Assembly: GCA_003170315.1 (NCBI GenBank)
Contig: PNAH01000010.1
Coordinates: 101,543 to 165,542, forward strand
From: Acidimicrobiaceae bacterium
GTDB lineage: Bacteria; Actinomycetota; Acidimicrobiia; Acidimicrobiales; RAAP-2
Reading direction: 5' to 3'
DNA: 64,000 nucleotides
Under the pieces are notes generated by a model. It saw only the letters and a list, made by a program, of their open reading frames with translations, was not told the origin of the DNA and did no database searches. Both the position numbers and the translations under genes were made by a program. Positions 10,003 to 20,523 of the stretch are shown piece by piece. The stretch's first letter is position 1. The number at the start of each line of letters is the position of its first letter.

Positions 10003-10728
10003 ATGGACACACGCATCGACGAAGTCGCCAATCGCATTTACCGATTTTCGACATTCGTCCCCGACATCGGGCCCACTGGCTTTACATTCAATCAGTACTT
10101 CATCGACGACGATGAACCTTTGCTGTTCCACACCGGACCGCGCGCCATGTTCCCCTTTTTGGCTGAAGCCATTTCCACGATCACCCCACTCGAGCGACTT
10201 CGTTGGATCACGTTCGGCCACCTTGAGTCCGACGAGTGCGGCGCCATGAACCTGCTGCTCGCTGCCGCGCCCCACGCAGAGGTGGCCCACGGCACTCTCG
10301 GGTGTTTGGTGTCATTCAACGACTTGGCAGACCGAACGCCGGTGCCGCTCGCCGACGGTCAAGTGATCCAGCTGGGAGAGCATCGCGTACGCCACATTGA
10401 TACGCCTCACGTCCCCCACGGTTGGGAGGCGCGAGTGTTGTTCGAGGAGTCAACTAAGACGCTGTTGTGCGGCGACCTATTCACCCAACTCGGCGATCCG
10501 CCCGCCATCACGACTGACGACATCCTCGAGACCTCCTCACTGGCCGAAGACGTTTTTGGCGCTACCTGCATCACGCCGCGGACTGGGTTTACCATTCGGA
10601 ACCTCGCAGGTCTCGCCCCTGCCACCCTGGCCGTGATGCACGGCTCATGCTTCGCCGGCGATGGGGCTAAGGCTCTCCTCGAACTCGCTGACGACTACGA
10701 TGATCGCCTTGCCAAGGCAATCGAGTAA
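10003..10728 (+). CDS. MBL-fold metallo-hydrolase (ODP/flavodiiron beta-lactamase-like)
   Basis: FNQYFIDDDEPLLFHTGPRAMFP, FGHLESDECGAMN, DTPHVPHGWEA, LLCGDLFTQLGDPPAIT. Confidence 0.78.
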   Translation: MDTRIDEVANRIYRFSTFVPDIGPTGFTFNQYFIDDDEPLLFHTGPRAMFPFLAEAISTITPLERLRWITFGHLESDECGAMNLLLAAAPHAEVAHGTLGCLVSFNDLADRTPVPLADGQVIQLGEHRVRHIDTPHVPHGWEARVLFEESTKTLLCGDLFTQLGDPPAITTDDILETSSLAEDVFGATCITPRTGFTIRNLAGLAPATLAVMHGSCFAGDGAKALLELADDYDDRLAKAIE

Positions 10729-10745
10729 TCTTCCACTCGCCGGAC

Positions 10746-10774
10746 TCCTTCGCATTATCTCCGAATGCGAAGGA
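10746..10774. terminator. Candidate bidirectional intrinsic terminator between convergent genes
   Basis: Perfect 11-bp stem tccttcgcatt / aatgcgaagga, 7-nt loop atctccg. Confidence 0.65.
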
Positions 10775-10810
10775 TTAATGTTTCGGCCCCAGACGAGCGA
10801 CGCCTAACAA

Positions 10811-11731
10811 CTACTCCAGCGGTTCCAGTGGTGTGCTCGCGGGCTCGCGCTGCCGATACGCCACGACAGCAATTGCGGTGAGGCCAATCCCAACACCCGC
10901 AATCTGCAGCGCGGTCATAACCTGACCGAGGATTACGACGGCGGCGACCGCGGCCACGAGAGAGCTCAGGTTGCCAATCACCGACGAGATTGAGGCGTCG
11001 ACGTAGAGGTGCGCCCAGTTCATAATCAGATGACCACTACCCGGCACGATAGCGAGCAGAATAATCCAGAACCAGTCGCCTCCATTGACCCGGCCGAGAT
11101 GTTGACCCGTGACCAAGATCACGAGCGTAACTGCGAAAGCCGCCGTGATCGTCGCGCCGGTCGTGTACTCCAACGCGTCGAGGTGGCGGCGCGATCGTTT
11201 GGAGACTAACCAGTACGCGGTCCAAAAAAGCAGCGCGCCGAAGGCGAAGAGGTCACCGTCGATCTGTTGGTGACCGTGCGACCTGGCGCCCACCACCGTC
11301 AACACGACTCCGACCATTGCCAAGGCGATCCAGAGAATGTCCCAACGATGGAACGATTCGCCGAACATCCGTCGCGCCAACACGAAGACGAGCGCCGGCT
11401 GAAACGCCCCAATCAGTGACGCGACCACGATGCTCGTGAGTTTCACGGCACTGTAGAACGAAATGAGATCGCCCGCAAAAAGAAGACCGCCAAGCCAGCT
11501 GACCCTCATCGTCATCCACGTCAAACGACGGCCCGTCGCGAAAGTGATGGCGGTCAGTGCCACCGTGCCAATCCAAAGCCGGTAGAAGGTCAACGCCGCC
11601 GCCGAGGAGGATGCGAGTTTCACGATGATGCCGCCGAATCCCCAGAGGGCCGCCGCTACCACGGCAGCACCTAGGCCGAGAGTTTTCCGCTTCTTCCCAC
11701 TTACCCGAGAAGATTCATTTCGCACATTCAT
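10811..11731 (-). CDS. DMT/EamA family transporter
   Basis: Ten-TM-like hydrophobic pattern; AAALWGFGGIIVKLASSSAAALTFYRLWIG. Confidence 0.85.
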   Translation of the reverse strand: MNVRNESSRVSGKKRKTLGLGAAVVAAALWGFGGIIVKLASSSAAALTFYRLWIGTVALTAITFATGRRLTWMTMRVSWLGGLLFAGDLISFYSAVKLTSIVVASLIGAFQPALVFVLARRMFGESFHRWDILWIALAMVGVVLTVVGARSHGHQQIDGDLFAFGALLFWTAYWLVSKRSRRHLDALEYTTGATITAAFAVTLVILVTGQHLGRVNGGDWFWIILLAIVPGSGHLIMNWAHLYVDASISSVIGNLSSLVAAVAAVVILGQVMTALQIAGVGIGLTAIAVVAYRQREPASTPLEPLE

Positions 11732-11809
11732 CTCAGCGGTACGCGTGAGGAAACGTTGTCGAATTGGGACGCGTCGCGTGGCCCATTGCGATTCACGACG
11801 TCTATGAGG

Positions 11810-12649
11810 TCATTCGACAATTCGAATCTCCCGCGAAGCGTCGAGCGGGACCGGTTGCGGGTGCGACGCGAGCAGCGATTTGGTGTACTCGTCTTGCGGA
11901 TTGTGAAAGACCTCGGCCGTCGTACCGATCTCGACGATGACGCCGAGATGCATGATCGCCACGCGGTCGGCGACTTCGGCGATCACCGAGAGTTGATGGG
12001 CGACGAAAAGGATCGCCAGGCCCAACTCGTCGCGGAGATCAAGAAAGAGGTTGAGAAGCTGGGTCTGGATCGACACGTCCAGAGCACTCACGGCCTCGTC
12101 GGCGATCAATACCTCGGGACCGATGGCCAGGGCGCGCGCCACCGCGACGCGTTGACGCTGTCCCCCCGAAAGCTCACTCGGGTGGCGCACCGCCATGGAC
12201 GCCGGGAGGCGCACCAGATCAAGGAACTTCGACACGAAGGCGTCGCCGTCTTCACTGCCAGGTTGGTGGTGGACGCGGCCGGCCTCGAGAATCGCAGTAC
12301 CGACCGTCATTCTCGGGTTGAGTGAGGCGTACGGGTCTTGAAAGACCATCTGCATGCGCCGGCGAATCTCGCGCAACTCGTGACCACGGGCGTCGCGAAC
12401 ACTACGACCGTCCACCGTGATCACACCCTCGTCCGGCTCAACCAAGCGAATCAACATTCTCGCCAGGGTTGTCTTGCCGCTCCCCGAGCCACCGGCGAGA
12501 CCAAGAATCTCACCTTTGGCGAGATCGAAGCTCACGTGATCGACCGCCAGCGCGCTATCACCCGGTTGCCGCGTCACGAACTCCCCCAGGGAGCGACGCA
12601 ACCGGAACCGCTTGGTGAGGTCCTGGACGCTGAGCAGTGTCTCGCTCAC
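11810..12649 (-). CDS. Oligopeptide/dipeptide ABC transporter ATP-binding protein (OppF/DppF-like)
   Basis: GLAGGSGSGKTTLARML, MVFQDPYASLNPRMTVG, LSGGQRQRVAVARALAIGPEVLIADEAVSALD. Confidence 0.92.
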   Translation of the reverse strand: MSETLLSVQDLTKRFRLRRSLGEFVTRQPGDSALAVDHVSFDLAKGEILGLAGGSGSGKTTLARMLIRLVEPDEGVITVDGRSVRDARGHELREIRRRMQMVFQDPYASLNPRMTVGTAILEAGRVHHQPGSEDGDAFVSKFLDLVRLPASMAVRHPSELSGGQRQRVAVARALAIGPEVLIADEAVSALDVSIQTQLLNLFLDLRDELGLAILFVAHQLSVIAEVADRVAIMHLGVIVEIGTTAEVFHNPQDEYTKSLLASHPQPVPLDASREIRIVE

Positions 12650-13641
12650 GCGCCACCCGCTTCGCTGGTCGCGCTGACGTTCCGCACGAAAGGACAGGCC
12701 GTCGCGTGGGCGTCGCCCACGACTTCGAGGCTCATGTCGACACCCGCGCACTCCGGTCGCGCGAAGGCACAGCGACCGGCGAACGGACATCCCGCACCCA
12801 TCTCACCGGCGGAGGGCGGTTGACCAGGGATGCCGGCGCGTCGAATGTGATGGCCGGCCGACTCGAGACTCGGGATCGATTCGAGCAACGCGCGCGTGTA
12901 CGGGTGCTGCGGTCGGGCGCATATCTCGGCGACTGGTCCGGCTTCCACCACGTAGCCGCCGTACATCACGGCGACGCGCTGGCAGGCCTGTGCAATGACG
13001 CCGAAGTCGTGCGACACGAGCAAGACCGCCATGTTGAGATCACGACGGCGTTGCTCTATCAACTTGAGAATCTGCGCCTGCGTCGTCACGTCGAGCGCCG
13101 TCGTCGGTTCGTCGGCGATCAAGAGTCGAGGACCGGCGGAGATCGCGATGGCGATCATGACGCGCTGGCGCATGCCGCCGGAGAGTTCGTGCGGGAAGGC
13201 GCGGTAGCGCTGCTCCGGTCGGTCAATCTCAACGCTCGCGAGCAGTTCAATCGCGCGGACATGGGCGTCGGACTTGTCCATTCCCGCGTTCACGCGCAGG
13301 GTCTCCGCCACCTGTTCTCCGATCCGCTTGGTGGGATTGAAGCAGCTGAACGGGTCCTGGAAGATCATGCCGACGCTGTGGGCTCGGTGATCGCGAAGTG
13401 CTTTCCTTGACATGGCCATCACATCACGACCGTCGAACTGAACGTTGGCCGTCATCTGGGCGTGCGAGGGCATTAGGCGAATGATCGACCGACACGACAG
13501 GCTCTTGCCTGATCCCGACTCACCAACCAGACCCACGGTCTCGCCTTGCTGCACCTCGAGGTTGACCCCTCGCACGACCTCGGTGGATCCCCCGCGCGCG
13601 GGGAATGCAATTCGCAGATTCTCGATCGTGAGCAGACTCAT
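12646..13641 (-). CDS. Oligopeptide/dipeptide ABC transporter ATP-binding protein (OppD/DppD-like)
   Basis: GLVGESGSGKSLSCRSIIRLMP, MIFQDPFSCFNPTKRIGEQ, LSGGMRQRVMIAIAIS...LIADEPTTALD, GCPFAGRCAFARPEC. Confidence 0.93.
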   Translation of the reverse strand: MSLLTIENLRIAFPARGGSTEVVRGVNLEVQQGETVGLVGESGSGKSLSCRSIIRLMPSHAQMTANVQFDGRDVMAMSRKALRDHRAHSVGMIFQDPFSCFNPTKRIGEQVAETLRVNAGMDKSDAHVRAIELLASVEIDRPEQRYRAFPHELSGGMRQRVMIAIAISAGPRLLIADEPTTALDVTTQAQILKLIEQRRRDLNMAVLLVSHDFGVIAQACQRVAVMYGGYVVEAGPVAEICARPQHPYTRALLESIPSLESAGHHIRRAGIPGQPPSAGEMGAGCPFAGRCAFARPECAGVDMSLEVVGDAHATACPFVRNVSATSEAGGA

Positions 13642-14516
13642 TGTGACCCCAAGGTCAAGTCGCCCCGCGTGATGCCGTCGCCAATGAGACTGACTCCGAT
13701 GCCAAAGAGCATGAGCACGACGCCCGGGATCGTCGTGATCCACCACGCGGAGAGCAGGTAACTCTGACCGCTCGCAATGATCGAACCGAGGTCGGCACCG
13801 GGCGCCTGCTGGCCGAGTCCGAGGTAGGAGAGTCCCGCGATGACGAGCATGTTCACCACGACGTCGACCGTTGAGTAAACGAGGCTCGTGCGAATCAGGT
13901 TCGGTAGCGCGTGGCGAAAGATTGCCCGAAGGTGCGAGTAGCCGAGCGCCTTGGTCGCCATGATGAAGGGCTGTTCGCGCATAACGAGCATCTCAGAACG
14001 CGCCAGTCGAAAGTACAGAGCCCATCCGACGACGACGATGCCGATGCCGACGCCCTTTAGACCTGGTCCGACGATCGCCACCACGGCGAGGACGAGCACG
14101 ATGAAAGGAAAGGCGATGACCGTGTCCGCGACGCGACCAATGACCGCGTCGAACCAGCCACCGACGTATCCGGAGATGGTCCCCAGCGTGACGCCGACGA
14201 TGAGCCCGAGGTACGTTATGACCGCGACCACGAGTAGGTCAACGCGCAGGCCGTAGAGCACGCGGCTGAAGACGTCGCGGCCGACGAAGTCCGTCCCCAT
14301 CCAGTGGTGCCAGGAGGGCGCCTGGAGCGAGTCGACAATATTGATCTGGTTCGGATGGTAGGGCGCGATGTAGGGAGCGAGCAGCGCCGCCCACACCATG
14401 ATCGCAATGACGACGAGGCCCGTCGACAGTTCCCAATTCTGCGCCCGGCGGAACGAGCGCCATAGTCGATAGATACGTCGTCGTTTCATGACCGGTCGGG
14501 TGGCGAGATCAGACAC
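13638..14516 (-). CDS. ABC transporter permease (OppC/DppC-like)
   Basis: HHWMGTDFVGRDVFSRVLYGLRVDLLV; GTG start overlaps the upstream permease stop. Confidence 0.9.
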   Translation of the reverse strand: MSDLATRPVMKRRRIYRLWRSFRRAQNWELSTGLVVIAIMVWAALLAPYIAPYHPNQINIVDSLQAPSWHHWMGTDFVGRDVFSRVLYGLRVDLLVVAVITYLGLIVGVTLGTISGYVGGWFDAVIGRVADTVIAFPFIVLVLAVVAIVGPGLKGVGIGIVVVGWALYFRLARSEMLVMREQPFIMATKALGYSHLRAIFRHALPNLIRTSLVYSTVDVVVNMLVIAGLSYLGLGQQAPGADLGSIIASGQSYLLSAWWITTIPGVVLMLFGIGVSLIGDGITRGDLTLGSQ

Positions 14517-15456
14517 TCTTCGCTCCCGGTCGCACGCGAGGGTCGACCGCCGCCTGCAGCAAGTCGGTCCCCAAGTTGAGGAGAACCACCAAGGACCCGG
14601 CGAGTACCGCGAGGGATTCAACGAGCGGGTAGTCGCGCTGTTCGACGGCCTGGAACAAAAGGGTACCGAGACCCGGTATCTGGAAGACCTGCTCCAAGAC
14701 CACGGTCCCGCCAATTAAGAAGCCGACGCTGACGGCGAGCACCGTGACCGTCGGCATAACTGCGTTTCGAAACACGTGACGAATGAGGACCCGACGGGTC
14801 GTGAAACCGCGGGCCCGGGCCGCCTCGACGTACTCGAGGGACATGGTGTGGCGAAGGCTCGAACGCAGCGTTCGCACGATGACCGCCAACAGCGACAGGC
14901 CGAGCGCGATCGCCGGCAGCGTGAGCGAACGCACGATCCCCCCGAAGCCCGCGCCGTAGCCCGAAACCGGCAACCATCCGAGCTTGAGGCCGAAGATGAT
15001 GGCGAGAATCAACCCCGACCAGAACGTTGGCATCGCGAAACTGACCGACGTGAACACTCGAACCGCGTGGTCGGTCGCGGTCTCAGCCTTCAGCGCGGCA
15101 ATCACCGCCAGAGGCACTCCGAGCACAATCGCCACGATCGTCCCGTAGCTGATCAAGGCAATGCTCGGCACGACGCGCTGAGTGATCAGCGAAGAGATGC
15201 TCTGGCCGAAGGTGATGGACTGGCCAAAGTGGAACGTCACGAGGTGAACCAGGAATAGCCAGAACTGCTCCGGTAACGGCTTGGTGAGCCCGAGGCGCGC
15301 GCTGACGAGATTGATCTCCCTCGACGTCGCCCGCGGACCGAGCATGTTCGCGATTGGATTACCCGGCACGAAGTGAATCAACATGAACGCGAAGAAGGCC
15401 ACGCCCAGTAACTGAACCACGCTGATGCCGATTCGCCGAACGACGTACGCCCCCAT
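14509..15456 (-). CDS. ABC transporter permease (OppB/DppB-like)
   Basis: VRRIGISVVQLLGVAFFAFMLIHFVPGNP, YVEAARARGFTTRRVLIRHVFRNA. Confidence 0.93.
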   Translation of the reverse strand: MGAYVVRRIGISVVQLLGVAFFAFMLIHFVPGNPIANMLGPRATSREINLVSARLGLTKPLPEQFWLFLVHLVTFHFGQSITFGQSISSLITQRVVPSIALISYGTIVAIVLGVPLAVIAALKAETATDHAVRVFTSVSFAMPTFWSGLILAIIFGLKLGWLPVSGYGAGFGGIVRSLTLPAIALGLSLLAVIVRTLRSSLRHTMSLEYVEAARARGFTTRRVLIRHVFRNAVMPTVTVLAVSVGFLIGGTVVLEQVFQIPGLGTLLFQAVEQRDYPLVESLAVLAGSLVVLLNLGTDLLQAAVDPRVRPGAKSV

Positions 15457-15519
15457 CGCTACGTCACGGCACCATTCATGTCGGGACTACCTCACGTCAA
15501 CTTGGAGCATTGACTCTTT

Positions 15520-17142
15520 CTACTTTGCGATCCACGTGTACTGCAACGAGTCCGCGCCCAGTGGGTCGAGCACGGTGCCACACACGTTGTCGCGATGCGC
15601 GTTCAGGAACGGCAGGTCCATGACGTTGATGAACGGCGTCTGGTCCTGCATCGCGGCCTGGATCTTCGGCCACTGGATTGCCTGCGTCGCTGCGCTCGCG
15701 GTGTGGTCGAAGGTCGTCACCATCTTGGCGATGGTCGGATCGTTCCACCACGAGTAGAAGCTGTAGCCGCCTCCGCCGTAGGTGGTGACGAAGGTCGCGT
15801 ACTCCTCGGGCACCGTCACGTCGCTCGTGAACTCGGCGTACGGGAAGGTCATGTCGTACTGACCCTTCATGTACAGTGCGGTCTCGGTCGCTTGGTCCAC
15901 GGCCTGCAACTTCACGTGGACGCCAATGGATGCCCACTCGGCTTGGAGAATCAGCACGAGGTTGGTGTACTCGACGTAGCCGCTCGGGTACTGCATCGTG
16001 ATGGTGAAGCCCTTCGGGTAGTCGGACTTCGCCATGTACGACTTGGCGAGACTCAAGTCGTAACTGTAGGGCTTGACGACACTGTTCGGCGCGTCGAACT
16101 TCAACTGCGGCAGGACGCTATTGGGGATGGTGCCCAGCCCGTCGAAGACCGTCTTGTTTATGAGCGGACGGTTGATCGCGTACTCCAGGGCCTTACGCAC
16201 GTCGAGATTCTGGAAGGGCTTGCGCTTGAAGTTCATCCACAGGCCGACCCAGTAGGGGATCTTCACCGACTGGAGCGTCAGGTTCGAGTTGCTCTTCACG
16301 GTCGCCACCTGGTTGAACGCGATGCCGTCGGCCATCTGAGCCTGATTGTTCTCGACGTCGAGCAGTCGCGTGTTGTCATTCAACGCGTACTGATAGGTCA
16401 CCGAGTTGAGATAGGGCAAGCCGGACTGCCAGTAGTAGGGGTTGCGCACGAAGGTGATCGACGAGCCACGAACCCATTTGCTGAGCTTGAAGGGACCAGT
16501 GCCCACGGGGTTGTCCCAGAACTTGGCGCCTTCCTTCGTGACGAGAGCCTTGGGCACGATGAACGCGTCAAAGATGCTCATGTTGTAGATAAGGCCCGGC
16601 GTCGGCGCCGTGAGCTTCATCAGCACCGTCGAACTATTGACCGCTGTCGCGCTCTTGAAGCCGCCCGACAGTACCGCGGTCTCGTCCAGTTTCGGGTTGG
16701 CGAAATAGTCGAGTGAGAAGACGACGTCGGCCGCGGTGACCAGTGTGCCGTTAGAGAATTTGATCCCGGGGCGAATGTGGAAGGTGTAGCTCATTCCGTT
16801 GGCCGCCTCGCTCCAACTGCTCGCCACGGCGGGCACGATATTCGGCGTCTTACCCGTGGGGTCGGGCATCACGAGTCCTTGGTACAGCAAGGTGTCAGCG
16901 AAGATGTCGCCATTGCCGTTCGTTGGGAAGAAGGGATTAAGGGTCACGGGGCCGGCTTGGCGGGCGTAGACGAGGTTGCCACCCTTGACCGGCGTGCCAC
17001 TGCACGTGACCTGCGACGCCGTCGCCGACGACGTGACGGCGATTGGCGCGATGGCCACTGCCGCTACGAGTGACGTTGCGAGGAGAGCGGAGACGGCGAG
17101 TCTCGAACCTCCCCGTACCCTCAGTTGCTTCACTTTGGACAC
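15520..17142 (-). CDS. ABC transporter substrate-binding protein, family 5 (OppA/DppA-like)
   Basis: GNLVYARQAGPVTLNPFFPTNGNGD, FHIRPGIKFSNGTLVTAADVVFSLDYF, GTGPFKLSKWVRGSSITFVRNPYYW; signal-like N terminus. Confidence 0.9.
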   Translation of the reverse strand: MSKVKQLRVRGGSRLAVSALLATSLVAAVAIAPIAVTSSATASQVTCSGTPVKGGNLVYARQAGPVTLNPFFPTNGNGDIFADTLLYQGLVMPDPTGKTPNIVPAVASSWSEAANGMSYTFHIRPGIKFSNGTLVTAADVVFSLDYFANPKLDETAVLSGGFKSATAVNSSTVLMKLTAPTPGLIYNMSIFDAFIVPKALVTKEGAKFWDNPVGTGPFKLSKWVRGSSITFVRNPYYWQSGLPYLNSVTYQYALNDNTRLLDVENNQAQMADGIAFNQVATVKSNSNLTLQSVKIPYWVGLWMNFKRKPFQNLDVRKALEYAINRPLINKTVFDGLGTIPNSVLPQLKFDAPNSVVKPYSYDLSLAKSYMAKSDYPKGFTITMQYPSGYVEYTNLVLILQAEWASIGVHVKLQAVDQATETALYMKGQYDMTFPYAEFTSDVTVPEEYATFVTTYGGGGYSFYSWWNDPTIAKMVTTFDHTASAATQAIQWPKIQAAMQDQTPFINVMDLPFLNAHRDNVCGTVLDPLGADSLQYTWIAK

Positions 17143-17270
17143 GACGACCCCCCCAGGTTTCGACAGGTCCGGCGCCCCCACGACCCCGGATCCGGTGTTG
17201 CAATCTTTGGGCAACCATACGTGACTGATGTCGCTAACGCAAGCCGGACGTCCAATAAAAAAAGTGAGCG

Positions 17271-18227
17271 CTACTTGATCGCCAGCGCGTTCGCCGGTGA
17301 GCCGATGCCCCCCGTGACGTTCAGTGGGGCGCTGGCCAGAAGGAACTCGTAGACCCCGTCGACGGCGCAGTCGTCCGCCAGATCCTCCAGATTCCATAGT
17401 TCGCCGATGGCGAAACCGAGCAGACCAATCAGCACGCGGTGCAAGAAGCCGTACGGTCGAGCGGCCTCAGAGAAGTCCGGGGGCCAGACCTCGGTCGCGA
17501 ATGAATCCGAGACGACGGCGGCGGCACCACTGTCCCAGAGGTACCGGGCCATCGCTTCGGTGTGTTCGATTCCCGGCGCACGCAGGTCCGAGGCGAGCGA
17601 GCGTCGCGCCTCGTCTCCCAGTTCCCGATAGTTGGCGAGGAATCCAGTGCGCACCACGATCGCACATCCCTCGCTGAACGAGAGGCCCGCGGCCTTGCGC
17701 GCGGCTTCGAGGTCCGCTACTGTAATCGAGCCATCAGGCGAAGATGAGAGTTCTCCCTTCGCGTGGTCGCGCGCGACGTCCAACAAGACGCCTCGCGTCA
17801 CGACACCGTGACGCGACCAGTGATCGATCGTATTGAATCCTCCGCTGAGGACGTCGTCGACCGATCGACCATTGTAAAAGACGCCGGGTCGAGCGGCGAC
17901 ATGCGCGAGTGAGTCCCATTGGCTTGCAATCTGAGGAAAGTAGTCGTCGAGAACGTCGTCGAGGTCCTCGACGGCCCCGGTTCCGCCGCGCAACACCCGG
18001 TGACGCGCCGGCATCCTCGTCGAATCGAGCGGAGGGTCGAAGGCCCAGACCGGCGTGTCGAGGCCGAACGTCGCTCCACGACGCACCAGACCGACGGCGT
18101 CGCGCACTACGTCGGACGTGATCAGATTGAGTCGACCAATCGAGTCGTCGGCGCCGTAGAGGCCCCACGCGGTCCCCGCCCCGGAGAGGTCACGGGGAAG
18201 TTCGTCATACGTCGGACTCGTGGCCAC
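17271..18227 (-). CDS. Cyclase family protein (kynurenine formamidase-like)
   Basis: DDYFPQIASQWDSLAHVA, FNTIDHWSRHGVVTRGVLLDVAR, GCAIVVRTGF, DSFATEVWPPD. Confidence 0.82.
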   Translation of the reverse strand: MATSPTYDELPRDLSGAGTAWGLYGADDSIGRLNLITSDVVRDAVGLVRRGATFGLDTPVWAFDPPLDSTRMPARHRVLRGGTGAVEDLDDVLDDYFPQIASQWDSLAHVAARPGVFYNGRSVDDVLSGGFNTIDHWSRHGVVTRGVLLDVARDHAKGELSSSPDGSITVADLEAARKAAGLSFSEGCAIVVRTGFLANYRELGDEARRSLASDLRAPGIEHTEAMARYLWDSGAAAVVSDSFATEVWPPDFSEAARPYGFLHRVLIGLLGFAIGELWNLEDLADDCAVDGVYEFLLASAPLNVTGGIGSPANALAIK

Positions 18228-18236
18228 GGGCTCCTC

Positions 18237-19496
18237 TCAGTCGGCGGCGCGAAGCTCAGAGAACGCCGCGTCGGTGGCCGACAGGGCGAGCTCCAGATCC
18301 GCGTCCGTCAGCGCGGCCGAGATGAACCAGTTGTGGCGTGGGTGTAAGTACAGGCCGCGACGCAACGCGCTCGCCGCAAACCTGTTGGCCATCGCCTTGT
18401 CGACGTCGCCCACAAAACTCATGTACGGCATCTGTGAGGGTCCGGTCTGGAGCACCTCGATCCCCCAGCGCTCGGACTGTTCCGCCAATCCCGTTCGCAA
18501 CGCGTCGCCCATTGCGACCATGCGCCCGACCGCATCGTCGCGTTGCAGCACCGTGAGCGTGGCGAGACTCGCGGCCATAGGCACTGACGAGAACCAGAAT
18601 GATCCGGTCGTGAACAGCGAAGCGGCCGCGTCGCGGAATCGGTCGTTGCCCAAGACGGCCGCGAGCGGATGACCGTTGGCGATGGCCTTGCTCCACGCCG
18701 AGAGGTCGGGGGCAACCCCGATGGTTTCCCAGCTCCCACCGAAGTGGAGGCGCATGCCGCAGCGCACGTCGTCCAGGATGAGTGCCGCTCCCGACGCGTC
18801 GCAGAGTTCACGTAGTCCGCGCGCGAACGCGGGATCGACCAACTCCTGGTCGAAGCCGGCGTCGTGTCGAAACGGCGAGACCAGAATGGCCGCGACGTCG
18901 TCGGAGAATGCTGCCCGAACGCTCTCGAGGTCGTTGTACGTGTAGCGAACGAGGTTCGCGCGATCTTCGCTCGTCGTACCGGTCTCGACGGGCGTGCACC
19001 ACGGCGCGGCACCGTGATACGCGCCCTTCGCCACAAGGATCTTTCGCTTACCGGTCGCGGCGCGTGCGATTGTGCAGCACAGGGTGGTGGCGTCGGTACC
19101 GTTTTTCTGGAGCATGGCCCAGTCGGCGTGGGCGACTACCGCGACCAGCCGCTCGGCGAGCTCGACCATGCGTTCCGAGGGTCCATCGAGGCAGTCGCCG
19201 AGCGCGGCCTGACGCGCCGCGGCCTCTTCCACCTCCGGGTGTTGGTGACCCAAGAGAACCGGGCCCCAGCTACACATCAAGTCGACGAACTCTCTCCCGT
19301 CCACGTCAACGACGCGGGCGCCGCGTCCGCTGGCGAAGAACTGTGGGTACTCGGACGGCAGGGCGTTCATGTTGAGGTGACCGTACATGCCGCCGGGGAT
19401 CACGGCTCTGGCCCTCACGCGAAGTTCGGCGTCCCTCGGTCGAGATCGATTATCCACGTCCGTCGGCAGTCCACTGGTTCGTAGCGTCATATCCAC
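18237..19496 (-). CDS. Class III aminotransferase (glutamate-1-semialdehyde 2,1-aminomutase-like)
   Basis: ARVVDVDGREFVDLMCSWGPVLLGHQHPEVEEA, AMLQKNGTDATTLCCTIARAATGKRKILVAKGAYHG, LILDDVRCGMR, SAWSKAIANGHPLAAVLG. Confidence 0.88.
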   Translation of the reverse strand: MDMTLRTSGLPTDVDNRSRPRDAELRVRARAVIPGGMYGHLNMNALPSEYPQFFASGRGARVVDVDGREFVDLMCSWGPVLLGHQHPEVEEAAARQAALGDCLDGPSERMVELAERLVAVVAHADWAMLQKNGTDATTLCCTIARAATGKRKILVAKGAYHGAAPWCTPVETGTTSEDRANLVRYTYNDLESVRAAFSDDVAAILVSPFRHDAGFDQELVDPAFARGLRELCDASGAALILDDVRCGMRLHFGGSWETIGVAPDLSAWSKAIANGHPLAAVLGNDRFRDAAASLFTTGSFWFSSVPMAASLATLTVLQRDDAVGRMVAMGDALRTGLAEQSERWGIEVLQTGPSQMPYMSFVGDVDKAMANRFAASALRRGLYLHPRHNWFISAALTDADLELALSATDAAFSELRAAD

Positions 19497-19515
19497 TTCC
19501 TCCTCAATCGGTTAC

Positions 19516-20523
19516 TCACGCGTCAATGAATTCCTGTAGTCGATGGGCCGCAGCCCGGGCCGCATCATCGTTGTATCCATTGAGCAACGTAGCGACCTGT
19601 TCGAGACCCGTGATACCAGCGTCGGATCCGAGTCCCGTCGCCACGAGCCCCCCGCAGACAGTGCCGATCCACGCCGCTGACGCCGGGTCCAGTCCGCAGA
19701 GCAGTCCAATCAGAAACCCTGCGTCGAATCCATCACCACAGCCCGTCGTGTCCACCACGTCGATGTCCATCGCGGGAATGGACACGTCGATCTTACGGGT
19801 GACCACTCGGCATCCCTTCTCGCCCCGAGTGACCGCGACACCACCGGCGCCGGCCTCGAGCATGACGAGAGCGGCCTCGAGCACGTCAGTGCACTCCGCG
19901 AGGCCGAGTAGTTGCTCTTCGTTGGGACAGAACCAATCGGTGTGGCGTAGGACCGGACCGAGGTTGTTAAGGGATCGGCGATCACCGTTGCGCAACACGT
20001 CCATCGTCACGAGCGCACCATTGCGGCGCGCCGTCGCCACGAGCTGACCAATCACTTCGGGATCCATGGCGGGCATTGCGTCCAGGCCGCCCACGTGGAT
20101 GACACTGGCGGACAAAACGGCGTCGCGCTGCTCGTTAGTAAGGTCCGTCGCATTGAAAATGGCATTGGCGCCGGGCACGTGCAGCGCTGGACGTTCGCCA
20201 TTCGGACGAATCGGCAGGATGGTCGCGGAGGTCGCACCGGCGAGTCGCAGGAGAAGACTTGAATCAACGCCCGCGTCGTCGAGGAGGCGCACGACGAAAT
20301 CACCGAGGATATCGTCGCCGATCGCGCCCACGTTTCGCACGTGGATGCCCATTTTCGCGAGATCGACGCTGGTTCCCGCGGCCGTTCCGGCGGCCGTCGC
20401 GCGTATCTCATCGATCAGGATCGAGTGTTGCCCCGGCGGGATCGTCGTGACCGGTCGGCCCAGGATGTCAAGAATATGGACACCCAGGCATACGACGGAA
20501 CCGAGTCCCTTGAGGTCGCTCAC
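19516..20523 (-). CDS. PfkB family carbohydrate kinase
   Basis: VVCLGVHILDILGRPV...AGTSVDLAKMGIHVRNVGAIGDDILGDFV, VVDTTGCGDGFDAGFLIGL. Confidence 0.9.
   Translation of the reverse strand: MSDLKGLGSVVCLGVHILDILGRPVTTIPPGQHSILIDEIRATAAGTAAGTSVDLAKMGIHVRNVGAIGDDILGDFVVRLLDDAGVDSSLLLRLAGATSATILPIRPNGERPALHVPGANAIFNATDLTNEQRDAVLSASVIHVGGLDAMPAMDPEVIGQLVATARRNGALVTMDVLRNGDRRSLNNLGPVLRHTDWFCPNEEQLLGLAECTDVLEAALVMLEAGAGGVAVTRGEKGCRVVTRKIDVSIPAMDIDVVDTTGCGDGFDAGFLIGLLCGLDPASAAWIGTVCGGLVATGLGSDAGITGLEQVATLLNGYNDDAARAAAHRLQEFIDA

Noticed and set aside
12637-13410. 257-aa plus-strand ORF opposite the OppD-like gene
   Set aside because: Shadow ORF; sense strand has Walker A, signature and Walker B motifs
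15595-16716. 373-aa plus-strand ORF opposite the substrate-binding protein gene
   Set aside because: Sense strand encodes a clear family-5 binding protein; antisense ORF is Arg/Val/His-rich and family-less
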